DNA of 64,000 bases from JAAYAE01 sp963678395. Its GTDB lineage: Bacteria; Bacillota; Negativicutes; Acidaminococcales; Acidaminococcaceae. Positions 28,899 through 36,304 of the stretch are shown piece after piece. Below the pieces are notes generated by a model. The model did no database searches, had not been told where the DNA came from, and saw only the letters and a program-made list of their open reading frames with translations. Numbering within the stretch: the first letter of the stretch is position 1; every line of letters begins with the position of its first letter. The position numbers and the translations under genes are program-made. The DNA is taken from positions 1,178,001 through 1,242,000 of the forward strand of contig OY782827.1 in assembly GCA_963678395.1 (NCBI GenBank). Reading direction: 5' to 3'.

Positions 28899-29993
28899 TT
28901 ATTTTTCCCTCGCTTCTCTTGTCCTACGAATACCGTCAAGTTTGGACTTAAATGTTACATAATGTGGTAATTTCAAATGGGAGATAAAACCTGTGGCTTC
29001 AACACTATCTATATGATAAAGAACAAATTCTTCATCTTGAGTTGGGAACTTCTTTTCTTTGGTTTCTAAATCACTGTCGAGAATGCTCATGGCAATGGCT
29101 TTGGATTCATTTTGACCATAACAAACTCCATAGCCAATAGTAAGATTCAACTTATTGCCGGAAGAGATGTTTTTATCTGGACTAGCAATATAACTTTCTA
29201 CTTCTGTAATTTGAATATTTCCAATATAAAACTCATCTTCGCCCATGGGATTAGCTATGCAAATATCTACATAACCCACACGCAATTCACCAACTGTTGG
29301 ATGTAAATCGCCAAAACCGCGCAAAGACGCATATCCCAAAGATATAACCGCGCCTGTTTGTCCACGCGTTAGAACTTGTAATCTTTCACTGCGCGTAGTG
29401 GGAAATTCCATGTTTTTCTTTGTAACGTCAATAGGGGGAGTATTATCCTCAAGTGCTGGAGCAATAATTCCCTCTTTGCGCAACATATCTGTAACACGTG
29501 GCAAATTACATAAATCAACATCAGAAATTTCCTCTAATGGCCTCTTTTTGCTATAGCGATCTAACCATATTTGAGCGCCGCCGGTATTTTCTTTAAGAAG
29601 GTCAAAATCTATTAAACGATGTGTATAGTCATAGGTTGTCCCTAAAATCTGCCCGCCGGGAATATCCTTAAAACTTGCCGAAATTCTTCGTTCCACAAAC
29701 ATGTTTTTAGTATCCACTACACTAGAATAATATTTTCGTGGCAAAGTAGAGCGATACGCACGCATAAGAAATACAGCCTCTTCAAAACTTCCCTCTGCCT
29801 GTTTTATAGCCACAGAAGCAACTTGGCGGTCATAGAGACTACTCTCACTCATTACAGTATCAATTAACCCTCTCATGCCCCCCTCAATATCACTAACATC
29901 TAATACAGTTCCATTTTTTAGCCGTTCATATTTTAATCTTTCAATAGATTCTTCAATGGCCTCGGCGCCACCTTTTACCGCAACATATCCCAT
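28899..29993 (-). CDS. phnI: PhnI, C-P lyase nucleosidase subunit
   Basis: A 364-residue core subunit that, with PhnG, H and L, forms the phosphonate-adenine ribosyltransferase. MGYVAVKGGAEAIEESI at the start, DIPGGQILGTTYDYTHRLID and SLGYASLRGFGDLHPTVGEL are characteristic. The start overlaps the phnH stop (TAATG). Intact. Confidence 0.94.
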   Translation of the reverse strand: MGYVAVKGGAEAIEESIERLKYERLKNGTVLDVSDIEGGMRGLIDTVMSESSLYDRQVASVAIKQAEGSFEEAVFLMRAYRSTLPRKYYSSVVDTKNMFVERRISASFKDIPGGQILGTTYDYTHRLIDFDLLKENTGGAQIWLDRYSKKRPLEEISDVDLCNLPRVTDMLRKEGIIAPALEDNTPPIDVTKKNMEFPTTRSERLQVLTRGQTGAVISLGYASLRGFGDLHPTVGELRVGYVDICIANPMGEDEFYIGNIQITEVESYIASPDKNISSGNKLNLTIGYGVCYGQNESKAIAMSILDSDLETKEKKFPTQDEEFVLYHIDSVEATGFISHLKLPHYVTFKSKLDGIRRTREAREK

Positions 29994-30612
29994 TACTCAC
30001 CCTCCAAGTTACATGTCTGTGTTGTTCTGGGCAAACACATAATATTCCCTTGTAAGTCTACCAGAATTACATCTATCCCAAGAGGGAATTCAGCGTTAGC
30101 CTCAGTTCTAGAAGCCAACCAGTCTTCACTACCACTTATCTCAACGCTAATACTATCTTTTATACCTGGGCCCGTTAGTTTTAGAGATGAACCAAGACCC
30201 AAAGTTTCAACCTCTATGATAAATGTAGCTGAGGCATTATGATAAATGTAGCTGAGGCATGTGGATCTATAAATGTTCCTTTTTTGGCAATACCAAATGC
30301 TGTAGCTATTTTTCCTCTCTCAGCTAAAAATTTAATAATAATGTAATCTGCTATCTCGGTTTTTTCCCTCTGTGCATAAGTTAAATTATGTACTTTTCTA
30401 ATAATACTTTCCTCGTGTTCTCCCAGTATATTAAAACTTACTTCTGCATCACACACAGTAAAAGTCAACGCTAATAAACTATTACTAAGTCCTGAATCAA
30501 GCTCTAATTTATTGCTTTCCGGACTAATATTAGCAATCTCGCCCGGCCTAGCCATACAATTCAATAATTTTCTATATATCTTTTGTGCATCATGAACCAT
30601 ATCAAAATTCAT
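29993..30612 (-). pseudogene. phnH: PhnH, broken by a 23-bp tandem duplication
   Basis: The N-terminal part (MVHDAQKIYRKLLNCMARPG, then GIAKKGTFIDPHASATFII) stops prematurely at 30214. The C-terminal part (GLGSSLKLTGPGI, EFPLGIDVILVD) is in another frame. Between them a 23-bp unit is present twice in perfect tandem (30215-30237 and 30238-30260); removing one copy restores PHASATFIIEVETLGLGSS and a normal PhnH of about 195 residues. PhnH is a structural subunit of the C-P lyase core, so the pathway may be inactive in this cell line. Confidence 0.92.
30215..30260. repeat. 23-bp perfect tandem duplication inside phnH
   Basis: Two adjacent identical copies of a 23-bp unit; 23 is not a multiple of three, so the duplication shifts the phnH frame. 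Confidence 0.95.
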
Positions 30613-30628
30613 TTATTTTTCCTGCTTT

Positions 30629-31051
30629 CTAAACATCCATGGTTTCAAAATTGACCTTTGTTTTTAAAATACTAGCAGTTTTGCTTTCCATTTCTTTTTC
30701 TATAAGTATTTCTTCCTCAAGTAAAATTTTTTTCCATACAAGCACTTCCGGAAGGTTCGCATTATACGAAGCATCAATAATCGCAAGATTATGCGCAAGT
30801 TGACTATCAGAACCTACTACTAAACCCAAACCTATACTACCTTGCACTTCAACCCTGGCTTCAACTACTGCAACTTCTCCAATATAAAATAAACTTTGTT
30901 GAGCATTTTCCCGCATCTTAACCATTACAAGCCCATTATTAGGAGCATCCAATACTTTAATTTCATAATGAGATTTAATAACATCCGCTAATTGCCCTGC
31001 TATTTTACTATGTCCATTAATAAGTACTTTGCATCGTCTTTTTCTATTCAT
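30629..31051 (-). CDS. phnG: PhnG, C-P lyase core subunit
   Basis: A 140-residue subunit of the PhnGHIJ core complex. The segment GLVMVKMRENAQQSLFYIGE and VVEARVEVQGSIGLGLVVG match PhnG, and it is the first gene of the phn operon with a TAGGAGG ribosome binding site. Intact. Confidence 0.9.
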   Translation of the reverse strand: MNRKRRCKVLINGHSKIAGQLADVIKSHYEIKVLDAPNNGLVMVKMRENAQQSLFYIGEVAVVEARVEVQGSIGLGLVVGSDSQLAHNLAIIDASYNANLPEVLVWKKILLEEEILIEKEMESKTASILKTKVNFETMDV

Positions 31052-31075
31052 TGCTTACCTCCTATCTTTAAATTC

Positions 31076-31140
31076 ATTATAGAACAATTACAATTTTCAT
31101 ATGTTATGCTCCTGTTAAACAACTGTTAAATAACTGTTAA
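31076..31140 (-). promoter_or_regulatory. phn operon promoter with PhoP-box-like repeats
   Basis: Three TTAACA hexamers on the minus strand (31135-31140, 31124-31129, 31113-31118) are spaced exactly 11 bp apart. This is the arrangement of PhoP-binding direct repeats in Bacillus Pho-regulon promoters. A TATAAT (31076-31081) lies 31 bp downstream of the last repeat with a poor -35, as expected for an activator-dependent promoter. Control by phosphate starvation is inferred. Confidence 0.75.
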
Positions 31141-31177
31141 ATTTAATTCTCCCCTTTACATCGATTATTTTAGCGAA

Positions 31178-31219
31178 AAAACGAAAAGACTTGTCAGAAA
31201 CGACAAGTCTTTTCGTTTT
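31178..31219. terminator. Hairpin with A/T-runs between divergent phnG and sfsA
   Basis: Perfect 18-bp arms (AAAACGAAAAGACTTGTC and its complement) with a 6-nt loop. It lies upstream of both divergent genes, so it may shield the phn promoter from the sfsA side or act as an attenuator of the sfsA leader. Confidence 0.65.
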
Positions 31220-31303
31220 ATAGAAATATCTTTTTTATAGCTCTAATATCTTTAATCTTTGTTATAATAATATTGGTTATAATTAATAAAGTTAGGAGTA
31301 ATT

Positions 31304-31981
31304 ATGAAATACGAAAATATTATCTCAGCTACATTTCTCACTAGACCCAATCGTTTCATTGCCCATATTAAAATAAATGATCAAGAGGAAATATGCCATG
31401 TTAAGAATACCGGCCGCTGCAAAGAATTATTGTTACCAGGCAGTTCCCTGTATGTACAAACTAATAATAACCCTAACCGCAAAACAAAATTTGACCTAAT
31501 TGCAGTAAAAAAGGACGAGCTCCTCATAAATATGGACTCCCAAGCACCCAATAAAGTAGTAGGAGAATGGCTTAATGCCGGCAACTTACCGGGAGTCACT
31601 TTTATTAAACCTGAATATAAATATAAGGATTCCCGCTTCGATTTCTATGTGGAGTTGGGCGAGCAAAAAGCCTTTATGGAAGTAAAAGGTGTTACCTTAG
31701 AAGAAAATGGTATTGTTCGTTTCCCCGATGCCCCCACCGAACGTGGTCTGAAGCATCTGCAAGGTTTAAGTAGTTGTATCCAAGAAGGGTAAAAGGCCTT
31801 TGTGTTTTTTGTCATACAAATGCACGGCGTTAAATACTTCGAGCCTAATTGGAAAACACATGCCGCTTTTGGCCAAGCCCTTATTGATGCTCAAAAAGCA
31901 GGCGTTACAATACTAGCCTATGATTGTCTAGTAAGTGAAGATACTCTGGAAATACATAATCCGGTAGAAGTACATTTATAA
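31304..31981 (+). pseudogene. sfsA: SfsA family protein with in-frame stop
   Basis: 226 codons with the SfsA signature: FLTRPNRFIAHIKINDQE, CHVKNTGRCKELLLPG and FMEVKGVTLEENG. A TAA at 31790-31792 follows CIQEG, where homologues usually have tyrosine. The same frame continues KAFVFFVIQMHGVKYFEPN to a natural stop at 31981. SfsA is a DNA/RNA-binding protein linked to sugar fermentation regulation in E. coli and to nuclease activity. Truncation would remove the C-terminal 63 residues. Confidence 0.9.
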
Positions 31982-31994
31982 GCTTTAACTAAGC

Positions 31995-32640
31995 ATTATC
32001 AATCGCTTCCACCCGTGAAACGGGTGGTTCGCACCAGCCCTATAAGGGCTTATAACTGCCAGCGCCTTAATGACGCTGGCTTTTCACATTCGTTCAAGCC
32101 GCTGTGGACTGACTACTTAGCCTGACCCTTGAAAGGGTCTTCGTATTCCTTTGTACTCATTTTCGTCATTATTTGGTCTTCTTTTTCTTGTTCTCTTATA
32201 TATTTTGCTATTGTTGCTTCGTTCAGACCCACAGTGCTAACATAGTATCCTGTGGCCCAAAAGTGCCTGTTACCAAATTTGTATTTTAGGTTAGAGTGTT
32301 TTTCAAAAGTCATCATTGCACTTTTACCCTTTAGATATCCCATCACTGCTGATATGCTATACTTAGGTGGGATAGATAGTAACAGATGGACGTGATCAGG
32401 CATCATATGACCTTCTATTATTTCTATTCCTTTCCATTTGCACAGATCTTTAATTATCTGTTGTATATCTAATCTTAGTTGATTATAGATAATCTTTCTG
32501 TGATATTTTGGCGTAAATACAATGTGGTACTTGCACATCCATTTTGTGTGTGCTAAACTCTCTGCCATAGGACATCACCCTTCTTTTTTTGTATAATAGC
32601 GACTTGAACAATTGCCATTATATCAGAAGCGTGATGTCCT
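31995..32640 (-). mobile_element. IS200/IS605-type element, copy 1 (approximate ends)
   Basis: Contains a single Y1 transposase gene on the minus strand. Downstream of it three hairpins follow in order: GCCAGCG..CGCTGGC, AGCCCTTATAGGGCT and CCACCCGTTTCACGGGTGG. Upstream an inverted repeat GGACATCAC / GTGATGTCC (32570-32578 and 32631-32639) may be the left-end structure. Exact ends cannot be fixed without a second copy. Confidence 0.7.
32113..32568 (-). CDS. tnpA: IS200-type Y1 transposase TnpA
   Basis: A 151-residue HUH transposase that moves single-stranded IS DNA. The HUH motif appears as GHMMPDHVHLLLSIPPKYS and the tyrosine lies in the region ATGYYVSTVGLNEATIAKYI. Start AAYH-type sequence YHIVFTPKYHRK is typical. 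Intact, so the element may still be mobile. Confidence 0.92.
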   Translation of the reverse strand: MAESLAHTKWMCKYHIVFTPKYHRKIIYNQLRLDIQQIIKDLCKWKGIEIIEGHMMPDHVHLLLSIPPKYSISAVMGYLKGKSAMMTFEKHSNLKYKFGNRHFWATGYYVSTVGLNEATIAKYIREQEKEDQIMTKMSTKEYEDPFKGQAK

Positions 32641-32739
32641 TTGCTTAAGCAATGCCTCACACCCGCTATGTGAAGTGGTAACATCTAAGTGGACACTTAA
32701 ACCACTGGTGACTTAGTGTTATAATTTTGTAAAAAAGCG

Positions 32740-33087
32740 GTGAAAATAATGGGCCTCAAAGGTGGAAATAAGAGATATTTTAGCAAGGAATTTAAATTAT
32801 CAGTTGTGCAGAGAAATCTAGCTGGCGAAAGCAGTGGGAAACTATCCAAACAACTTAATTTAGATAAATCGCTAATTTGTTACTGGGCAAGAATATATAG
32901 AGATAAAGGGGAATCTGGACTAGAATCCAAGAGACGTCCTGGAAATCCTCTTGCTACATATCAAAACAGAAAAACGCTATCCATCGAAGAACACCTTAGA
33001 TATGAGCTGGTTAAAAAAGATATCGAGCTTGCAAAACTAAAAAAAATATTAGAATATCAGAGGGGGCATGTCAAGGCAGGAAATTAA
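32740..33087 (+). CDS. IS3-family OrfA (HTH protein)
   Basis: 115 residues with an N-terminal helix-turn-helix of the IS3/IS150 type (RYFSKEFKLSVVQRNLAG, SLICYWARIYRDKGESGL) and a C-terminal leucine-zipper-like stretch. GTG start. A run AAAAAAAAT near its end could serve as a slippery site for the OrfAB fusion by -1 frameshifting, as in this family. Confidence 0.85.
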   Translation: MKIMGLKGGNKRYFSKEFKLSVVQRNLAGESSGKLSKQLNLDKSLICYWARIYRDKGESGLESKRRPGNPLATYQNRKTLSIEEHLRYELVKKDIELAKLKKILEYQRGHVKAGN

Positions 33088-33092
33088 TACGA

Positions 33093-33975
33093 TTGTATTT
33101 CGAGGCGATATTCGAATTAAGTGACCGTTATTCTGTAGTATGGTTATGTAAACAGTTTTCGGTATCTAGAGCTGGATATTATAACTGGATAAAACATAAA
33201 AATCGTCCCAATACATATGAGTTACAGCGGCAAGAAATTATATTATTTATACGTAAAGTTCATGAAGAAAAACCCAGCTATGGCTATCGCAGAATTCGTA
33301 ATCGAATTTTGAAAGATACCGGATGGCATATTTGTCTCCCGAGGGTGCTCTCTTGCATGCAAAGTATTGGCATCCAGTCTAAGGCACGAAAAAAGAAACA
33401 CTGGGGCGGTGTTGGAAAAGAGCATAATATCTTTAAAAATATTCTAAACCGCAATTTCACGGCTAAGAGACCACTACAAAAGGTTGTAACAGATATTACC
33501 GAATTCTACTGGCATGGCAGAAAATGCTTCTTTACATGTTACTTAGATTTATTTAATAATGAAATGGTGTCTTGGAATTTTGGTTTTCGTGAAGACCTGC
33601 CTTTTGTTCTTAAACCACTAACAGATCTCTTAGTTTTAATTGGAAAGGCTGCTGGTTCAGAGCCAACAATACTGCATTCCGATCAAGGTTCACAGTATAG
33701 CTCGCCTGCTTTCACAACGCTTTTGAAGAGATATGGCATTATCCAGAGTATGTCTCGTGCGGGAACGCCACATGATAATGCTGTTATTGAGAGTTTTTTC
33801 GGTTGGTTCAAAGAAGAATTAAACTTGGATTTCCATTTCAAGAAAGCAAACGATATTTTTATTGTTGTTCATCAAGCTGTAGACTATTTTAATATGCAAA
33901 TTTAATATGCAAAGGCCTGTTGCTAAACTGCAATATAAATCTCCCATACAGTTTCGTCTAGATAGGTGCAACTAA
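33093..33975 (+). pseudogene. IS3-family OrfB transposase, broken by 13-bp tandem duplication
   Basis: A DDE integrase-fold transposase: first aspartate in VVTDITEFYW, second in LHSDQGSQYSSPAF, glutamate in VIESFFGWFKEEL. A 13-bp unit is repeated in tandem at 33888-33900 and 33901-33913, giving a stop after DYFNMQI. Removing one copy restores RPVAKLQYKSPIQFRLDRCN, the expected C-terminus ending at 33975. All catalytic residues precede the break, so the truncated protein might retain some activity. Confidence 0.9.
33888..33913. repeat. 13-bp perfect tandem duplication in orfB
   Basis: Two adjacent copies of TTTAATATGCAAA; the extra copy shifts the transposase frame. Confidence 0.95.
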
Positions 33976-34116
33976 TTATTAGTGGTTATAGTGTCCTTTT
34001 TATATTGACCACTTCACTATGCCGGCGAGATTCGATAGCTTTAGCAGAAAAAACCTCCAATGTTAAAATAGTGTTGGTTCGCCAACCACACATAAATAAC
34101 AGAGGAGGTATCCATA

Positions 34117-34587
34117 TTGGACAGTCAAAGTTTATCACACAGTAGTTGGAACTGCAAATATAATATAGTGTTTGCTCCGAAGTACAGGAGAAGAGTAATA
34201 TACGGGAAGATAAGATTGGATATAGGAAAAATATTAAGGCTGTTATGCCAGAGAAAAGAAGTAGAAATAATTGAAGCAGAGTGTTGTCCTGATCACGTTC
34301 ATATGCTAGTGAAAATACCACCTAAATATAGTGTATCCCAAATATTAGGGTATCTGAAAGGAAAAAGTCCCCTTATGATATTTGACCGACATGCTAATTT
34401 AAAATATAAATATGGAAACAGGTATTTCTGGTGTAGAGGGTATTATGTAGATACAGTAGGAAAAAACAGCAAAAGAATAGAGGAATATGTTAGGAATCAA
34501 CTACAGGATGCTATTACCACAGACAAAATCTCGCTGAAAGAGTATGTAGACCCGTTCACGGGTGAGCCGGTAAAAGAGAATAAATAA
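34117..34587 (+). CDS. tnpA: IS200-type Y1 transposase TnpA (second type)
   Basis: A 156-residue HUH transposase. ECCPDHVHMLVKIPPKYSVS carries the HUH motif and CRGYYVDTVGKNSKRIEEYV the catalytic tyrosine region. It starts at TTG, 9 nt after AGAGGAGG. It is about half identical by eye to the transposase at 32113-32568, so it is a different element of the same family. Intact. Confidence 0.92.
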   Translation: MDSQSLSHSSWNCKYNIVFAPKYRRRVIYGKIRLDIGKILRLLCQRKEVEIIEAECCPDHVHMLVKIPPKYSVSQILGYLKGKSPLMIFDRHANLKYKYGNRYFWCRGYYVDTVGKNSKRIEEYVRNQLQDAITTDKISLKEYVDPFTGEPVKENK

Positions 34588-34685
34588 GAAAAAGGCCCAA
34601 GGGGCCTAATTCGGGGAAGATGTGCGATTGGCAGACTAATTCAGTACATCTTAAGATGTGGCAGGTAAGAGCACCTTATAGGTGC

Positions 34686-34724
34686 TATATCATAACCGCC
34701 GGCTGAGCCGGCGGTTATGATATA
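34686..34724. repeat. 18-bp perfect inverted repeat with TGA loop
   Basis: Arms TATATCATAACCGCCGGC and GCCGGCGGTTATGATATA around a 3-nt loop. It is probably the right-end hairpin of the second IS200-type element, though without a T-run it could also be a transcription barrier. Confidence 0.85.
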
Positions 34725-34747
34725 GTTGTGCTAAAACAGCATTACTG

Positions 34748-35251
34748 TTACCTATAATTAGAATTTATAATATTAAACTTAGTTACACTAACAACTTTAT
34801 TATCTCGGAACAATTCGCATTTAGCCTCTGCAACATGGTATCTACGTGTACTTGCCCAAGGCAATCTTGCCTCGAAATTAATAATCAGTCTACCTTTACC
34901 ATCAATCTTCAACTTTTCATTATTCACAAGATCTGTCCACACTGATTTTTTACTTCCTTGTGAAGCATAGTTATCTAAGCCAGTAAATTTAACTCTAAGA
35001 TTTTTTGTGTTAACCGGCACTCTGCCTCGCCCATAAAAAGATAAGATATTGGGTTGTAGATAGTATTTAAAAACACTTTGCTTAGCTAAATCTACCACTA
35101 TAATACCATCTTTTTTCTGGTTAATATTTAACGAAAACCTTATTCTTTCTTGGTTGTTCACGTTTCTATAAGAACCAGCAAAAAAAGTAATTGCCACGGC
35201 AAGTAAAAAAACAACTAGTACTACTATTTTTTTATTCAAGGCCTTCACCAT
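34748..35251 (-). CDS. Unknown membrane-anchored exported protein
   Basis: 167 residues with one N-terminal transmembrane segment (about residues 8-27) and an extracytoplasmic domain that looks beta-rich. I do not recognise the domain. Its start overlaps the end of the small cysteine-rich gene by 20 bp and it is the last gene of the receptor/Fe-S cluster, so it probably belongs to that operon. Confidence 0.65.
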   Translation of the reverse strand: MVKALNKKIVVLVVFLLAVAITFFAGSYRNVNNQERIRFSLNINQKKDGIIVVDLAKQSVFKYYLQPNILSFYGRGRVPVNTKNLRVKFTGLDNYASQGSKKSVWTDLVNNEKLKIDGKGRLIINFEARLPWASTRRYHVAEAKCELFRDNKVVSVTKFNIINSNYR

Positions 35252-35465
35252 TTTTTTTACTAGACACTGAAATTTTACACTTAACTTTTCGGTAGCAATA
35301 TAAACTCAAAACTCCCAAGCTTGAAACAATTCCTCCAACGCACCCTCCACTACAGCTACCGCATACTCCTGTGCAGCCTATTATCCCTGTATTAAATACC
35401 TCTGGTAGAATAACAGTACAAGTAGCACCAATCCCTATAAGCATTTTAGACAGTTCATTTTTCAT
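35232..35465 (-). CDS. Small cysteine-rich membrane protein
   Basis: 77 residues: two hydrophobic stretches around a cysteine cluster (GCTGVCGSCSGGCVGG) and a basic tail. It overlaps the 3' end of the Fe-S membrane protein gene by 11 bp, so the two are coupled. The cysteines could bind metal or a cluster; this is inference. I know no function for it. Confidence 0.65.
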   Translation of the reverse strand: MKNELSKMLIGIGATCTVILPEVFNTGIIGCTGVCGSCSGGCVGGIVSSLGVLSLYCYRKVKCKISVSSKKNGEGLE

Positions 35466-36293
35466 TTGCGGTCACTGCCTTTCGTTTATAGTTAATAGCT
35501 TTTGACGGACATTTCTGCATACATTCTCCACATAAAATACATTGGTATATAGCTATTCTAGCCGTTTTATCAGTTAAATACACTGCATCCATAGGACATT
35601 TTGCTACACAAAGACCACAGCCTATACATTTAGTACTATTTATTTGCAACCGTTTTGCGATACCAAACTTTATAGCTATAACGTATAATAGCGACTGCAA
35701 TGCTCCAACTGGGCAAAAAAATTGCAAAAGCCACGCCCGCCTTTGGTGAAAATACCGAAAACAAAAAACCACAAAATTCCTGTCAAAATAAGGCTTCCTG
35801 AAAAAGCTACCGTATAGCCACAAAAAATATAGTTAATAAATAAGTCGAAAACATAAAAATTGCAATATGAACAGGCCAAATATCCTCCCCACATTGGTGC
35901 TAATAAAAATCCTGCTAGAAAACCAGCGCGCAATGCGGTCATTGGCAAATATTTAGACCATTCTATTTTTAGACTATTGGGAACTATCTTGCTTAAATAT
36001 TCCGGTAATGCACCAGCGGGGCATAACTTTCCACAAAATAACGGTCCGAAAAAGAAAGCTACGATTAATAATATTATGGTACTATTTACAGCAACTGTGC
36101 CCATATAGAAAAATTTGCCATTTAAAATATGCTCAATTGGTATGCGCAAGCACAATGTATGTATAGTAGGAGTATCGTGCTGTCCAAGTACAAATAAAAT
36201 AGCCTTCTGAAATAAGGCAAAGGGGGCAAAGAATAAAATAAAGCCCCCGATGTATCCTATGATGCGTTTAAAATCATTATTAATATAATTCAT
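35455..36293 (-). pseudogene. Polytopic 4Fe-4S membrane protein (NapH/NosR/YccM-like), frameshifted
   Basis: The first frame encodes five or so transmembrane segments with FCGKLCPAGALPEY. After GFCNFF the T-run (T7, 35715-35721 on the plus strand) has lost one base. The other frame continues CPVGALQSLLYVI and then two ferredoxin-type motifs, CIGCGLCVAKCP and CILCGECMQKCP, to 35455. The whole is one NapH/NosR-like integral membrane electron carrier of about 280 residues. It follows a TonB-dependent receptor by 11 bp, suggesting electron delivery linked to the imported ligand. A homopolymer miscall is possible. Confidence 0.85.
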
Positions 36294-36304
36294 ATTAAAT
36301 TCCT

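Larger units (their letters stand above)
32671..34016 (+). mobile_element. IS3-family element with 5-bp target duplication
   Basis: The element begins TGAAGTGGT and ends ACCACTTCA. The terminal inverted repeats share TGAAGTGGT, then 11 nt, then GGACACT, and further in AACCACT on both sides. It is flanked by CTATG at 32666-32670 and again at 34017-34021, a 5-bp target-site duplication. Two ORFs, orfA and orfB, are in the order normal for the family. It inserted between the two IS200-type genes. Confidence 0.88.
34060..34724 (+). mobile_element. IS200/IS605-type element, copy 2 (approximate ends)
   Basis: A tnpA gene on the plus strand is preceded by a small hairpin (GTTGGTTCGCCAAC) and followed by three hairpins in a row. 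These are GGCCCAAGGGGCC, AGCACCTTATAGGTGCT and a very strong 18-bp stem at 34686-34724. The layout mirrors copy 1, including the CCTTATAGG loop. Ends are approximate. Confidence 0.7.

Noticed and set aside
32113..34587. TnpB/IscB-type RNA-guided nuclease with the IS200 elements
   Set aside because: Both elements carry only tnpA; no tnpB-like ORF or reading frame remnant is visible between or beside them.
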